A stretch of DNA of 64,000 nucleotides from Hylemonella gracilis (lineage in GTDB: Bacteria; Pseudomonadota; Gammaproteobacteria; Burkholderiales; Burkholderiaceae_C), in the NCBI RefSeq assembly GCF_004328645.1, contig NZ_CP031395.1, forward strand, positions 3,001,501-3,065,500. The letters are read 5' to 3'. The notes under the pieces were generated by a model that was given only the letters and a program-made list of their open reading frames with translations, had not been told where the DNA came from and made no database searches. This document shows, in pieces, positions 55,118 to 64,000 of this stretch (positions are counted from its first letter, which is position 1; every line of letters starts with the position of its first letter). A program made the position numbers and the translations under genes.

Positions 55118-55975
55118 TCACAGATAGTTCAGGACTTCTTGCTGCGATGTCCAGTCGATGGCCTTGGCATCCAGAACCTGCTGGCTGTCGAGGTGCAAGG
55201 CCGAGGCCACTCCTTGCGGAAAACTGGAAAGCAATTCGCTGAAATTCAGGTTGGCCTCTTGCGCACGAGCACGCCACGCAGCCAAATGCACCATGGCCGT
55301 CACGGCGGTGGATTGCGATGTGGAAGGCTCCCCCTTGCGCCCTGTAGCACCCGATCCAATCGAAGGCTCGACATGGTGCTCCAGCACATCGACAAGCAGG
55401 CCGGGCAGTTTCCAGGAACGCGCGAAGGCACCGCCAACTTCCGCGTAGGAATACCCGAGCAGCTTCTTCTCCTCGGCAGCGCGGCGCAGATCGAACACAG
55501 GCACCACGGCGTCCAGCTCGGCCATCTGACGCGGCAAGGCGCGATGCATGATCAATTCGCCCGCCGCGTGCACCAACCCCGCCGTGAACGCCGTGGACGC
55601 ATAGGGGCTGACCATCGCCAACTTGCGCGCGAGCTTGGCCGTGTTGAGGCTGTAACGCCAGAACTGGGTCATGTTCACGCCACCAATCTGACGAAGGGCG
55701 CTGGCCATCGCGGCCGCGTGCACCATCTCGCGCAGTTCCCCCAGACCCAGCAAAGGCAAGGCTTCGCCAACACTGCTCACACCGCGGCTGAGGTTGAAGC
55801 GAGAGGAATTGGCAATGGCCAGCAAGCGCGCCGTCATCACAGGGTCTTCCTTCAGATGCGCGCTGATCCTGCGAAGGTCGGGGTCCGGACGCCCCAACTC
55901 ATTCATCACCAGCGCGATCACGCGCGGGATGCTCGGAAACGCCCCGGGGTCATGAACAAGTTGATTCAGATCCAT
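55118..55975 (-). CDS. HDOD-domain protein
   Basis: Predicted 285-residue cytoplasmic signalling protein. FPSIPRVIALVMNELGRPDPDLRRISAHLKEDPVMTARLLAIANSSRFNL and VHAAGELIMHRALP are HDOD strings. The catalytic HD residues of HD-GYP are absent, as is normal for HDOD. Such proteins often work in chemotaxis, motility or cyclic-di-GMP circuits; nothing here decides which. ATG 55975 fits the domain start, and the frame upstream overlaps tRNA-Pro sequence. Confidence 0.87.
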   Translation of the reverse strand: MDLNQLVHDPGAFPSIPRVIALVMNELGRPDPDLRRISAHLKEDPVMTARLLAIANSSRFNLSRGVSSVGEALPLLGLGELREMVHAAAMASALRQIGGVNMTQFWRYSLNTAKLARKLAMVSPYASTAFTAGLVHAAGELIMHRALPRQMAELDAVVPVFDLRRAAEEKKLLGYSYAEVGGAFARSWKLPGLLVDVLEHHVEPSIGSGATGRKGEPSTSQSTAVTAMVHLAAWRARAQEANLNFSELLSSFPQGVASALHLDSQQVLDAKAIDWTSQQEVLNYL

Positions 55976-56135
55976 GAACGAATTGGATTGGGAATTCTCG
56001 ATGACGATGGCGAACTCGCCATGGTAGCGCCAAGCCTGTCGCACAGCGACGGCATTACACGCTGAAACACCCCGGAACAGGGTGCGGCAGAGATGGTGCT
56101 GAGGTCGAAATGCGGAGTAAGCCTGCAAAAAGACC
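55976..56135. other. Gap between the HDOD start and the tRNA-Pro terminator
   Basis: No gene or clear promoter is visible. The HDOD transcript must begin here or be read through from tRNA-Pro. Confidence 0.5.
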
Positions 56136-56173
56136 AAAGAAAACGCCACTGATGCCTGGGCATCAGTGGCGTT
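56136..56173 (-). terminator. Terminator after tRNA-Pro
   Basis: On the minus strand AACGCCACTGATGCC pairs with GGCATCAGTGGCGTT (15 bp) and is followed by TTCTTTGG. Confidence 0.88.
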
Positions 56174-56185
56174 CAGGATGAACTC

Positions 56186-56262
56186 TGGTCGGTGTGAAAG
56201 GATTCGAACCTTCGACCCCTTGCACCCCATGCAAGTGCGCTACCAGGCTGCGCCACACACCG
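56186..56262 (-). tRNA. tRNA-Pro (GGG)
   Basis: On the minus strand CGGTGTG/CACACCG acceptor, GGCGCAGCCTGGTAGCGC D-arm, anticodon loop ATGGGGT (anticodon GGG), T-arm GAAGGTTCGAATCCTTT and encoded CCA. A perfect TATAAT box lies upstream at 56273-56278. Confidence 0.95.
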
Positions 56263-56348
56263 AAGAGGCCGCATTATAGCCTGAGATCTGGGCTCTTCCG
56301 GGCCCGTAGCGGCAATCCGCGCACCCGTTGATGGGCGTCACGCCTTTC

Positions 56349-57455
56349 TTATGCGGCTGCGGGCTCCGTGGCCCGCGCGGCGCGCGCCTTGCGGTTGCGT
56401 TCCAGCCAACCGTTGACCAGTCGGACCGTCTCACACACGGACTCGGATTGCAGGCTCTGCTGTTCCGCCACCAGCTTGACGAGCAAGTCGATGCGCTCGA
56501 TGTCAGTCGCGCCTGCCGCCAAGGCACGCGCGGCCGAAGATGGCTTGAGCAAGCCGGTACCTGCGGCGGCGTACTTCTCGAAGGGCACCAGGTCATCGGG
56601 TTGCGCACCCAATTGGCAGCAGAGCTGGCAGACCCATTCGTAAACCGCGCGCGACTGCGCGATGTCACCGTGCACGGCCTCCTTGATGGACCGCATGCCT
56701 TGCGCGCCGATGCAGCGGTAGTTGCCGGTGAGCAGCATGGCCCATTTCGCCAACGGGACGAAGATGGATTCATGCACCTTGAGCTTGACCGGCAGATCCA
56801 GGGTCTCGCCATCGACAGTGAGCCGAGCCTCCGCGATGTCCTGCGCCATCTGCATCAGCATCGCCGTGTGGGCGGGGTCTTCGAAGCGCGCCACCTTGAA
56901 GTTGGTGGGCAGGCCAACCTGAAGCACATTGGGCTGTTCTTCCGGCGGACGGAAGGCTTGCGGGTCAGGGCTGCACAAGGTCATGAGCCCGGGTTCGAAC
57001 TGTTCCCACACCGCCGGGTCGTGGTAGCAGGCGCGCAGGGCCTTGGCGTCCAGGCCGGGGATGCGCGCCAGGAAGGGCAGCGGCGGCATGTTCATGATCG
57101 ACAGGCAAGGCAGCTTGGCCCGGGCAACCGCCTGCATCAGTTCGCGTACACCGGACGCGCTGTATTGGGGCTCCTGCATGGCCAGGCAAACAAGGTCGTA
57201 GTTCGCCACCGGCACGGCCTGAGGCGGCATGGCGTCCAACCGGCCCGCGGTGGCGGGCAATTGGCGAGAGTCGATCTCCACCAAGCCATCGCGCCCCTTG
57301 ACTGGCATGCGCACGCGGGTGCCCTCCCGGTTGATCAGGTCCGCCGTCTCCTGGCGGCAAACCAGCGTGACGCTGTGCCCCGCCATCAGCAGCTTGCTGC
57401 CGAGCAAGGAGCCATATGAGGCTCCCAGTATCAGCACCTTGAATTGCTTTTTCAT
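56349..57455 (-). CDS. Ketopantoate reductase-like protein
   Basis: Predicted 368-residue NADP-binding protein. The N-terminal dinucleotide motif is VLILGASYGSLLGSKLLMAGHSVTLVCR (about residues 7-34), where ketopantoate reductase has GxGxxG. It ends about 65 residues longer than PanE (usually about 300), with an extra C-terminal helical region and a basic/Ala tail. Weak resemblance to PanE/ApbA and opine-dehydrogenase-like enzymes leaves the reaction open. I chose ATG 57455 because the protein starts MKKQFKVLILG. It is downstream of a long gap and ends near tRNA-Pro. Confidence 0.75.
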   Translation of the reverse strand: MKKQFKVLILGASYGSLLGSKLLMAGHSVTLVCRQETADLINREGTRVRMPVKGRDGLVEIDSRQLPATAGRLDAMPPQAVPVANYDLVCLAMQEPQYSASGVRELMQAVARAKLPCLSIMNMPPLPFLARIPGLDAKALRACYHDPAVWEQFEPGLMTLCSPDPQAFRPPEEQPNVLQVGLPTNFKVARFEDPAHTAMLMQMAQDIAEARLTVDGETLDLPVKLKVHESIFVPLAKWAMLLTGNYRCIGAQGMRSIKEAVHGDIAQSRAVYEWVCQLCCQLGAQPDDLVPFEKYAAAGTGLLKPSSAARALAAGATDIERIDLLVKLVAEQQSLQSESVCETVRLVNGWLERNRKARAARATEPAAA

Positions 57456-57721
57456 ACCGAACACTACCTTTCTGTTTACTTGAAAACCGGTCGCGAAGCT
57501 GACAGCACTTTTCTCGTTTTTTGTGCACTGCAGCGTAGGCATTGGCCCCATCGTAAAACGAAGCTCTGAAAATCGATAGCCACCACGACAGCAGTAGAAA
57601 AGTAAATTTCTCTTTTATATCAATGAGTTAATTAAATTATTCCTTAATGTGAAAAGGAATATCTCATATTCAAATGGGATCCTGGCTCAAGCCACGAGGG
57701 GGTTTCGCATTGAGAAAACAA

Positions 57722-57744
57722 ATCGGCATGCGTGAAATGCCGAT
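57722..57744 (-). terminator. Terminator-like hairpin in the gap
   Basis: ATCGGCAT-N7-ATGCCGAT. On the minus strand it is followed by TTGTTTTCTC, which suggests a leftward transcript ends here, but no gene is visible upstream of it. Confidence 0.4.
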
Positions 57745-58020
57745 CTACCGGACGTTCACGACCCACACGCCGGCTCGACGGGTCATTCCGTTCCCACATT
57801 CCCCAGCCTTCGGAACGGATGCGTCGATACCCGGCGGGCGCACCGGATGCGCACACGCCACATGCCCGCATTCGCGCGACACGATTGGCGACCGCGAGAC
57901 AGGTGTCGGATATGCCAACAGGCCATGTCCATGCCTCGTCATCGAAGACAACGCGCGATGAGCGATCGACGCTTTGTTGATCACGCAGGACCGGCGTATC
58001 GGCAACTCCGCGCGCCCGTT

Positions 58021-58066
58021 TTCCCGAGCGAAAGCAGCCATGGAAAAACAACATTCCCGAGGGAAA
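58021..58066. repeat. Direct repeat upstream of the SWIB promoter
   Basis: TTCCCGAGCGAAA at 58021-58033 and TTCCCGAGGGAAA at 58054-58066 are 12 of 13 identical and 33 bases apart, about three helical turns. The second contains TTCCC-GA-GGGAA. They lie 16 bases upstream of the likely -35 box, suggesting activator or repressor binding. Confidence 0.5.
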
Positions 58067-58081
58067 AAACGCAGCTTTCGC

Positions 58082-58110
58082 TTGGAGACAGGTTTTTTCT
58101 CCGATAGCAT
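58082..58110 (+). promoter_or_regulatory. Possible sigma-70 promoter of the SWIB gene
   Basis: TTGGAG (58082-58087) and TAGCAT (58105-58110) are 17 bases apart. The start codon is 73 bases further on. Confidence 0.45.
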
Positions 58111-58182
58111 CCACAGTGCCAACGCCAAAGACAAATTTTGAGCTCTGGCACTCACCCAACTTATAGAAGAGGAATCTCAATC

Positions 58183-58641
58183 ATGGCAACTGCAAAGAAA
58201 GCGCCGGCAAAAAAAGCCGCTGCGAAAAAGGCTCCCGCGAAGAAGGCCGCACCGGCCAAGAAGGCCCCCGCGAAGAAAGCGCCAGCCAAGAAAGCGGCGC
58301 CGGCGAAGAAGGCCGCACCGGCGAAGAAGGCCCCCGCGAAGAAGGCGGCGCCTGCCAAGAAGGCTCCGGCGAAAAAGGCCCCCGCCAAGAAGCGCACGCC
58401 GAACGCGGCCTTCATGAAGGCGCTGACCCCCAGCCCCGCGCTTGCCGCAGTGGTGGGCAGCACGCCGCTGGCACGCACGGAAGTCGTCAGCAAGCTGTGG
58501 GCCTACATCAAGAAGAACGGCCTGCAAGACAAGGTGAACAAGCGCAACATCAACGCCGACGACAAGCTCAAGACCGTGTTCGGCAAGGCCCAGATCACGA
58601 TGTTCGAACTGGCTTCGCTGATCGGCAAGCACCTGAGCTGA
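58183..58641 (+). CDS. SWIB-domain protein with histone-H1-like tail
   Basis: Predicted 152-residue DNA-binding-type protein. Residues 4-73 form repeats of KKAPAKKAAPAKK, a lysine/alanine/proline tail like histone H1 and bacterial histone-like proteins. The C-terminal part (about 75-152) is a SWIB/MDM2-type fold with ALTPSPALAAVVGSTPLARTE, KLWAYIKKNGLQDKVNKRNI and MFELASLIGKHLS. In bacteria such proteins are probably nucleoid-associated, though their role is unknown. A direct repeat and a promoter-like pair lie upstream. A histone-deacetylase-family gene converges from the other side. Confidence 0.9.
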   Translation: MATAKKAPAKKAAAKKAPAKKAAPAKKAPAKKAPAKKAAPAKKAAPAKKAPAKKAAPAKKAPAKKAPAKKRTPNAAFMKALTPSPALAAVVGSTPLARTEVVSKLWAYIKKNGLQDKVNKRNINADDKLKTVFGKAQITMFELASLIGKHLS

Positions 58642-58687
58642 GATTTCAGGGCCACCGGATCCGTTCCCGTCATCGGGACGGAAACTG

Positions 58688-58716
58688 AAAAAGCCGCTGC
58701 GACCCAGCGGCTTTTT
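58688..58716 (+). terminator. Intrinsic terminator between the SWIB and deacetylase genes
   Basis: AAAAAGCCGCTG-CGACC-CAGCGGCTTTTT; symmetric A/T ends make it work in both directions between the convergent genes. Confidence 0.92.
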
Positions 58717-58741
58717 CATTGCAGCACCAATCTCCAGGGTG

Positions 58742-59674
58742 TCAATGCGCCATCAAGGCCCGGACATGGGCCGCCGTGCCGCTAGCCAGGCCTTCCAGGC
58801 TATAGCCGCCTTCCAGGACAGACACCACGCGCCCGCGCGCCGTCTCGTCCGCCACGCACATCAGTTCGCGCGTGATCCAGAGGTAGTCCTCATCCGTGAA
58901 CTGCAGCCCACCCAGTGGATCCAGTTCATGCGCGTCAAAGCCGGCGGAAATGATGAGCAACTCGGGGGCGAACTCCCGCAGGGCTGGCAACAGTTGATCG
59001 GACATGGCCTTGCGGAAGGACGCGGAACCGGTACCGCGTGGAAAAGGCACGTTGACGATGTTCCCCGCGACCCCTGTTTCCTGACGCAATCCGGTACCGG
59101 GGTAGAACTGCGATTGATGGCAGGAACCGTAGAAGAGATTGGGATCGTCGTAGAAAGTGTTCTGCGTTCCGTTGCCATGGTGGACGTCGAAGTCCACCAC
59201 CGCCACGCGCTGGATGCCGTGCGCGGCCCTGGCATGCAGAGCAGCAATGGCTGCCTGATTGAACACGCAAAAGCCCATGGCGTGGCCCGCCTCCGCGTGG
59301 TGGCCACAGGGCCGCGTGGCGCAAAAGACGTTGCGCACCGCACCGCTCACCACGTCATCCACACCCGCGCAGGCCGCGCCAACACTGCGCATCACGGCCT
59401 CCAGGGTGCCCGGCGACATGATGGTGTCACCACCGTCCAACATCTGGTAGCCCTGCGCGGGCGACAGGTCTTGCACTTCCTGCACGTACTCGGGCGTGTG
59501 CACGCGCAGGACTTGATCGTAGGTACCGACCGGGGCATCGCGCCAGACGGCATGGGAAAACTCCGGTGACTTGAGGGCCGCCAAAACGGCCTCCAGACGT
59601 TCGGGGGATTCCGGGTGATGCGGCCCGGGCCGGTGCTCCAGGCAGGCGGCATGGGTGTAGATCAGGGTGGACAT
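58742..59674 (-). CDS. Histone deacetylase-family hydrolase
   Basis: Predicted 310-residue zinc hydrolase of the class II HDAC/acetylpolyamine amidohydrolase family. Catalytic residues lie in RPCGHHAEAGHAMGFCVFN, VAVVDFDVHHGNGTQNTF and ISAGFDAHELDPLGG. Bacterial members deacetylate polyamines or small amides, more often than proteins. The start MSTLIYTHAACLEHRPGPHHPESPERL at ATG 59674 is family-typical, and the site GGAGACC precedes it. It converges with the SWIB gene; a functional link is untested. Confidence 0.92.
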   Translation of the reverse strand: MSTLIYTHAACLEHRPGPHHPESPERLEAVLAALKSPEFSHAVWRDAPVGTYDQVLRVHTPEYVQEVQDLSPAQGYQMLDGGDTIMSPGTLEAVMRSVGAACAGVDDVVSGAVRNVFCATRPCGHHAEAGHAMGFCVFNQAAIAALHARAAHGIQRVAVVDFDVHHGNGTQNTFYDDPNLFYGSCHQSQFYPGTGLRQETGVAGNIVNVPFPRGTGSASFRKAMSDQLLPALREFAPELLIISAGFDAHELDPLGGLQFTDEDYLWITRELMCVADETARGRVVSVLEGGYSLEGLASGTAAHVRALMAH

Positions 59675-59748
59675 GGCAGGGGTCTCCTTATTTTTGGGGG
59701 CGGGTCGTTCAGCCGCTGTTTTACACGGATTCAACACCTCGCCCGACC

Positions 59749-59803
59749 TTGAGCCTTCCAAAACCCGCTCCTAGAATCGTCCTCTGTTACACAACAGTTA
59801 CAC
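59749..59803 (+). promoter_or_regulatory. Promoter with downstream direct repeat before the small unknown gene
   Basis: TTGAGC (59749-59754) and TAGAAT (59772-59777) are 17 bases apart. Just after the expected start, GTTACAC is repeated at 59786-59792 and 59797-59803, 11 bases apart, a possible repressor site. Confidence 0.6.
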
Positions 59804-59837
59804 TCATCCCCTTCAACGCTGACCTTGCGAGGGTGCC

Positions 59838-60068
59838 ATGGCTGAAATCATCTGGAAAGAATCTCCCCTGACCTGGACCGCCCATGTCAACGATACCCCC
59901 GTCTGCACCCTCAAAGGCAAGGACATCGGGGGCTGGTCCGCGAGTTGGCTGGACGGGCGTGTCTGGCCCGCGCCCGCCCATCTGCCCAAAGCCACGCCGC
60001 AGTCGGTCCGCTTTTTCGCGAACCTGAACGAGGCCAAGGCGGCCGTCGAACAGACAGTCAAATCCTGA
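59838..60068 (+). CDS. Small uncharacterised protein
   Basis: Predicted 76-residue soluble protein (MAEIIWKESPLTWTAHVNDT ...). It has several Trp residues and GGWSASWLDGRVW near the middle, and an Ala-rich C-terminal helix. I do not recognise the family. A good promoter precedes it, and GCGAGGGTGCC lies before ATG 59838. It ends 51 bases before the convergent clpB stop. Confidence 0.65.
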   Translation: MAEIIWKESPLTWTAHVNDTPVCTLKGKDIGGWSASWLDGRVWPAPAHLPKATPQSVRFFANLNEAKAAVEQTVKS

Positions 60069-60118
60069 GACTGGCCGCACCCCAGCGGCAAAGCCCGCGC
60101 ATGAACCGATACGCCTGC

Positions 60119-62725
<2,607 letters not shown>

Positions 62726-62757
62726 GGTTTGAACAGTAAGAAAGTCTGCTTCACAGC

Positions 62758-62784
62758 ATGAGGGTGAACCCAGGCGTTTTCAAG
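62758..62784 (-). promoter_or_regulatory. Sigma-32-type heat-shock promoter of clpB
   Basis: On the minus strand CTTGAAA (62784-62778) and CCCTCAT (62764-62758) are 13 bases apart, close to the sigma-32 consensus CTTGAAA and CCCCAT, about 33 bases before the clpB start codon. Confidence 0.7.
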
Positions 62785-62828
62785 GGTGATCTCCTTGCGC
62801 CAGCCTCGCGCGACGCATACTTGCCTGC

Positions 62829-64000
62829 ATGAGTGCCTTTTTCTGCGCCCTGCCTTGGCCCAACCTGGCCTCCCTGTTGACCGCCTGGGGTTTCTGTCTG
62901 TCCGCGCCCGCGACGGCCCAGACCTCCGCCACGACCATCGCGGTCCAGGAAGTCGCCGCCGGTCTGGCCCATCCCTGGGCGCTGGCTTTTTTTCCGGAAG
63001 GCGACACGTCCGGCGCCCGTTACCTCGTCACGGAGCGTGGCGGCAGCCTGCGCCTCATCGACGCCAGCGGGCAAGTGCGCCAGCCGGTCCAGGGGCTTCC
63101 CGCCGTGCGGGCCGTGGGACAAGGCGGTCTGCTGGACCTGATGCTCGACAGCGACTTCGTCCGCAACCGCACCCTTTACTTCTGCTATGCCGAGCCGGAT
63201 GGCCGAGACTCGGCACTGTCCGGGACGGCGCTGGCGAGCGCGCGCCTGAGCGTCGACGGCACGCGCCTGTCCGAGCTGCGCGTGTTGCTGCGTCAGACGC
63301 CCAAGGTGAACAGCGGCAACCACTATGGTTGCAGGATCACCGAAGGTCGGCGCAGTGGCGTCTCACCGGGCGGAACCCTTTTCGTGGCCCTGGGCGAACG
63401 TTTCAGCTACCGCGATCTGGCGCAGACCCTGGACAACCACCTGGGCAAGGTGTTGCGCATCGGCAAGGATGGGAGTGTGCCTGCGGACAATCCTTTCCTG
63501 AACCGGTCCGGGGCCAAGCCGGAGATCTGGAGCTACGGCCACCGCAATCCGCAGGGCCTGGTGATGGCACCGGACGGCGCGCTGTGGGAACTGGAGCACG
63601 GTCCCATGGGAGGTGATGAGATCAACCTGCCCCGACCAGGCTCCAATCACGGCTGGCCCCTGGTCAGCCAAGGGCGCAACTACGACCTGAGCGCCGTCGG
63701 CACGGGCCGGCAGGAGCACCCCGGGACCGAGCAGCCGCTGCATTTCTGGACGCCGTCCATCGCACCTTCGGGCATGGCCTTCGTCACCAGCGCGCGCTAC
63801 GGCCAAGACTGGGTGGGCAATCTGCTCGTCGGCTCGCTCAAATTCGGCTACGTGGCTCGGCTGGAACTGGAGCCGCCCTCGCCTGGGCGCGCCCAGGGCC
63901 GGGTAGTACGCGAAAGCCGGATGGTCGAACCCAAGGCCATTGGCCAGCGCGTGCGCGATGTCCGGCAGGGACCGGACGGTTTCATCTATGTGCTGACCGA
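62829..64000 (+). CDS. PQQ-type sugar dehydrogenase (cut by window edge)
   Basis: The frame stays open from ATG 62829 to the right edge (390 codons), so the end is missing. A signal peptide (MSAFFCALPWPNLASLLTAW, cleavage near TAQT) is followed by beta-propeller strings of the glucose/sorbosone dehydrogenase family: LAHPWALAFFPEGD, VTERGGSLRLI, GQGGLLDLMLD, NHLGKVLRIGKDGSVPADNP, SYGHRNPQGLVMAPDGALWELEHGPMGGDEINL and FWTPSIAPSGMAF. Members oxidise aldoses in the periplasm with PQQ. It is divergent from clpB across 103 bases. Confidence 0.9.
   Translation, partial: MSAFFCALPWPNLASLLTAWGFCLSAPATAQTSATTIAVQEVAAGLAHPWALAFFPEGDTSGARYLVTERGGSLRLIDASGQVRQPVQGLPAVRAVGQGGLLDLMLDSDFVRNRTLYFCYAEPDGRDSALSGTALASARLSVDGTRLSELRVLLRQTPKVNSGNHYGCRITEGRRSGVSPGGTLFVALGERFSYRDLAQTLDNHLGKVLRIGKDGSVPADNPFLNRSGAKPEIWSYGHRNPQGLVMAPDGALWELEHGPMGGDEINLPRPGSNHGWPLVSQGRNYDLSAVGTGRQEHPGTEQPLHFWTPSIAPSGMAFVTSARYGQDWVGNLLVGSLKFGYVARLELEPPSPGRAQGRVVRESRMVEPKAIGQRVRDVRQGPDGFIYVLT

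Larger units (their letters stand above)
57456..58182. other. 727-base gap between the ketopantoate-reductase-like and SWIB genes
   Basis: I find no gene I can support; the short frames on both strands lack known motifs. It holds an AT-rich segment (57580-57670) with TATTCCTT/AAGGAATA at 57638-57645 and 57654-57661, an ATCGGCAT/ATGCCGAT hairpin (57722-57744) whose minus-strand side is followed by TTGTTTTCTC (terminator-like), and two copies of TTCCCGAGSGAAA near 58021 and 58054. A small RNA cannot be excluded. Confidence 0.45.

Noticed and set aside
57644..58180. Minus-strand 178-codon frame in the gap before the SWIB gene
   Set aside because: Composition (Arg/Cys/Ser-rich) and lack of motifs suggest chance; no ribosome site is seen.
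58183..58400. Tandem repeats in the SWIB gene as a possible DNA repeat array
   Set aside because: They encode the KKAPAKKAA tail in frame; repeat units vary and there are no CRISPR-like spacers.

Overview
The window is a dense, GC-rich stretch of ordinary chromosome. Protein families and gene order point to a betaproteobacterium of the order Burkholderiales, most likely Comamonadaceae. Supporting signs are the DUF3579-argD-argF-YkgJ block, a SWIB-domain protein with a lysine/alanine-rich tail, an extra IF-1 next to a glycine-rich RRM protein, a Bug-family solute-binding protein, and GC-rich palindromic elements scattered between and inside genes. I see no phage, plasmid, insertion sequence or CRISPR array. 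Family assignments come from reading the translations, not from a database search.

Layout. 1-2.9 kb: an IlvD/Edd-type dehydratase (cut by the left edge) and an FAD oxidoreductase, divergent from a Bug solute-binding protein across an AT-rich gap with a perfect palindrome. 3-9.5 kb: lysine/diaminopimelate genes dapC, dapD, dapE, then prmB, a YheS-type ABC-F protein and tRNA-Lys. 9.5-16.8 kb: trhO, two pirins with a DoxX protein and a divergent LysR regulator, gluQ, trmB and an RluA-type pseudouridine synthase. 16.9-23 kb: two tandem paralogous outer-membrane-type proteins, a Tat-exported transglutaminase-like protein, a TlpA-type thioredoxin, and a periplasmic binding protein coupled to a membrane protein with a degenerate GGDEF domain. 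23-31.4 kb: alaS, a TauE/SafE permease, gabD, tRNA-Gly, a hydrolase, and a 3-oxoacid CoA-transferase pair facing a PAS-LuxR regulator. 32-40.2 kb: a chemoreceptor gene broken by a homopolymer frameshift, ETF-ubiquinone oxidoreductase, a LysR/alcohol dehydrogenase-like pair, a DUF1993 protein, and an hpd gene also broken at a homopolymer. 40.2-42 kb: a possible cold-response unit (78-residue protein, IF-1, RRM protein) and a lone gcvH. 42-51.3 kb: the Anbu system (see below). 51.4-55 kb: rpsT, DUF3579, argD, argF, YkgJ, tRNA-Arg. 55-64 kb: HDOD protein, tRNA-Pro, ketopantoate-reductase-like protein, a 727-base gap, the SWIB protein, a histone-deacetylase-family enzyme, a small unknown protein, clpB with a heat-shock-type promoter, and a PQQ-type sugar dehydrogenase cut by the right edge.

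The most interesting system is the Anbu neighbourhood. A proteasome-like Anbu peptidase, an alpha-E protein and a circularly permuted ATP-grasp enzyme lie on the minus strand. They are divergent from an 1162-residue fusion of a transglutaminase with a DUF2126 (predicted amidoligase) region. A CoA-ligase-type gene sits inside the minus-strand run. The combination of ligases and peptidases suggests synthesis and trimming of an unknown peptide or peptide tag.

Other points of note: two frameshifts in C-tracts (chemoreceptor and hpd), palindromic elements that became in-frame insertions in dapC and hpd, an inactive-looking GGDEF protein coupled to a binding protein, a terminator-like hairpin in the argD leader, and repeated elements upstream of the SWIB gene.
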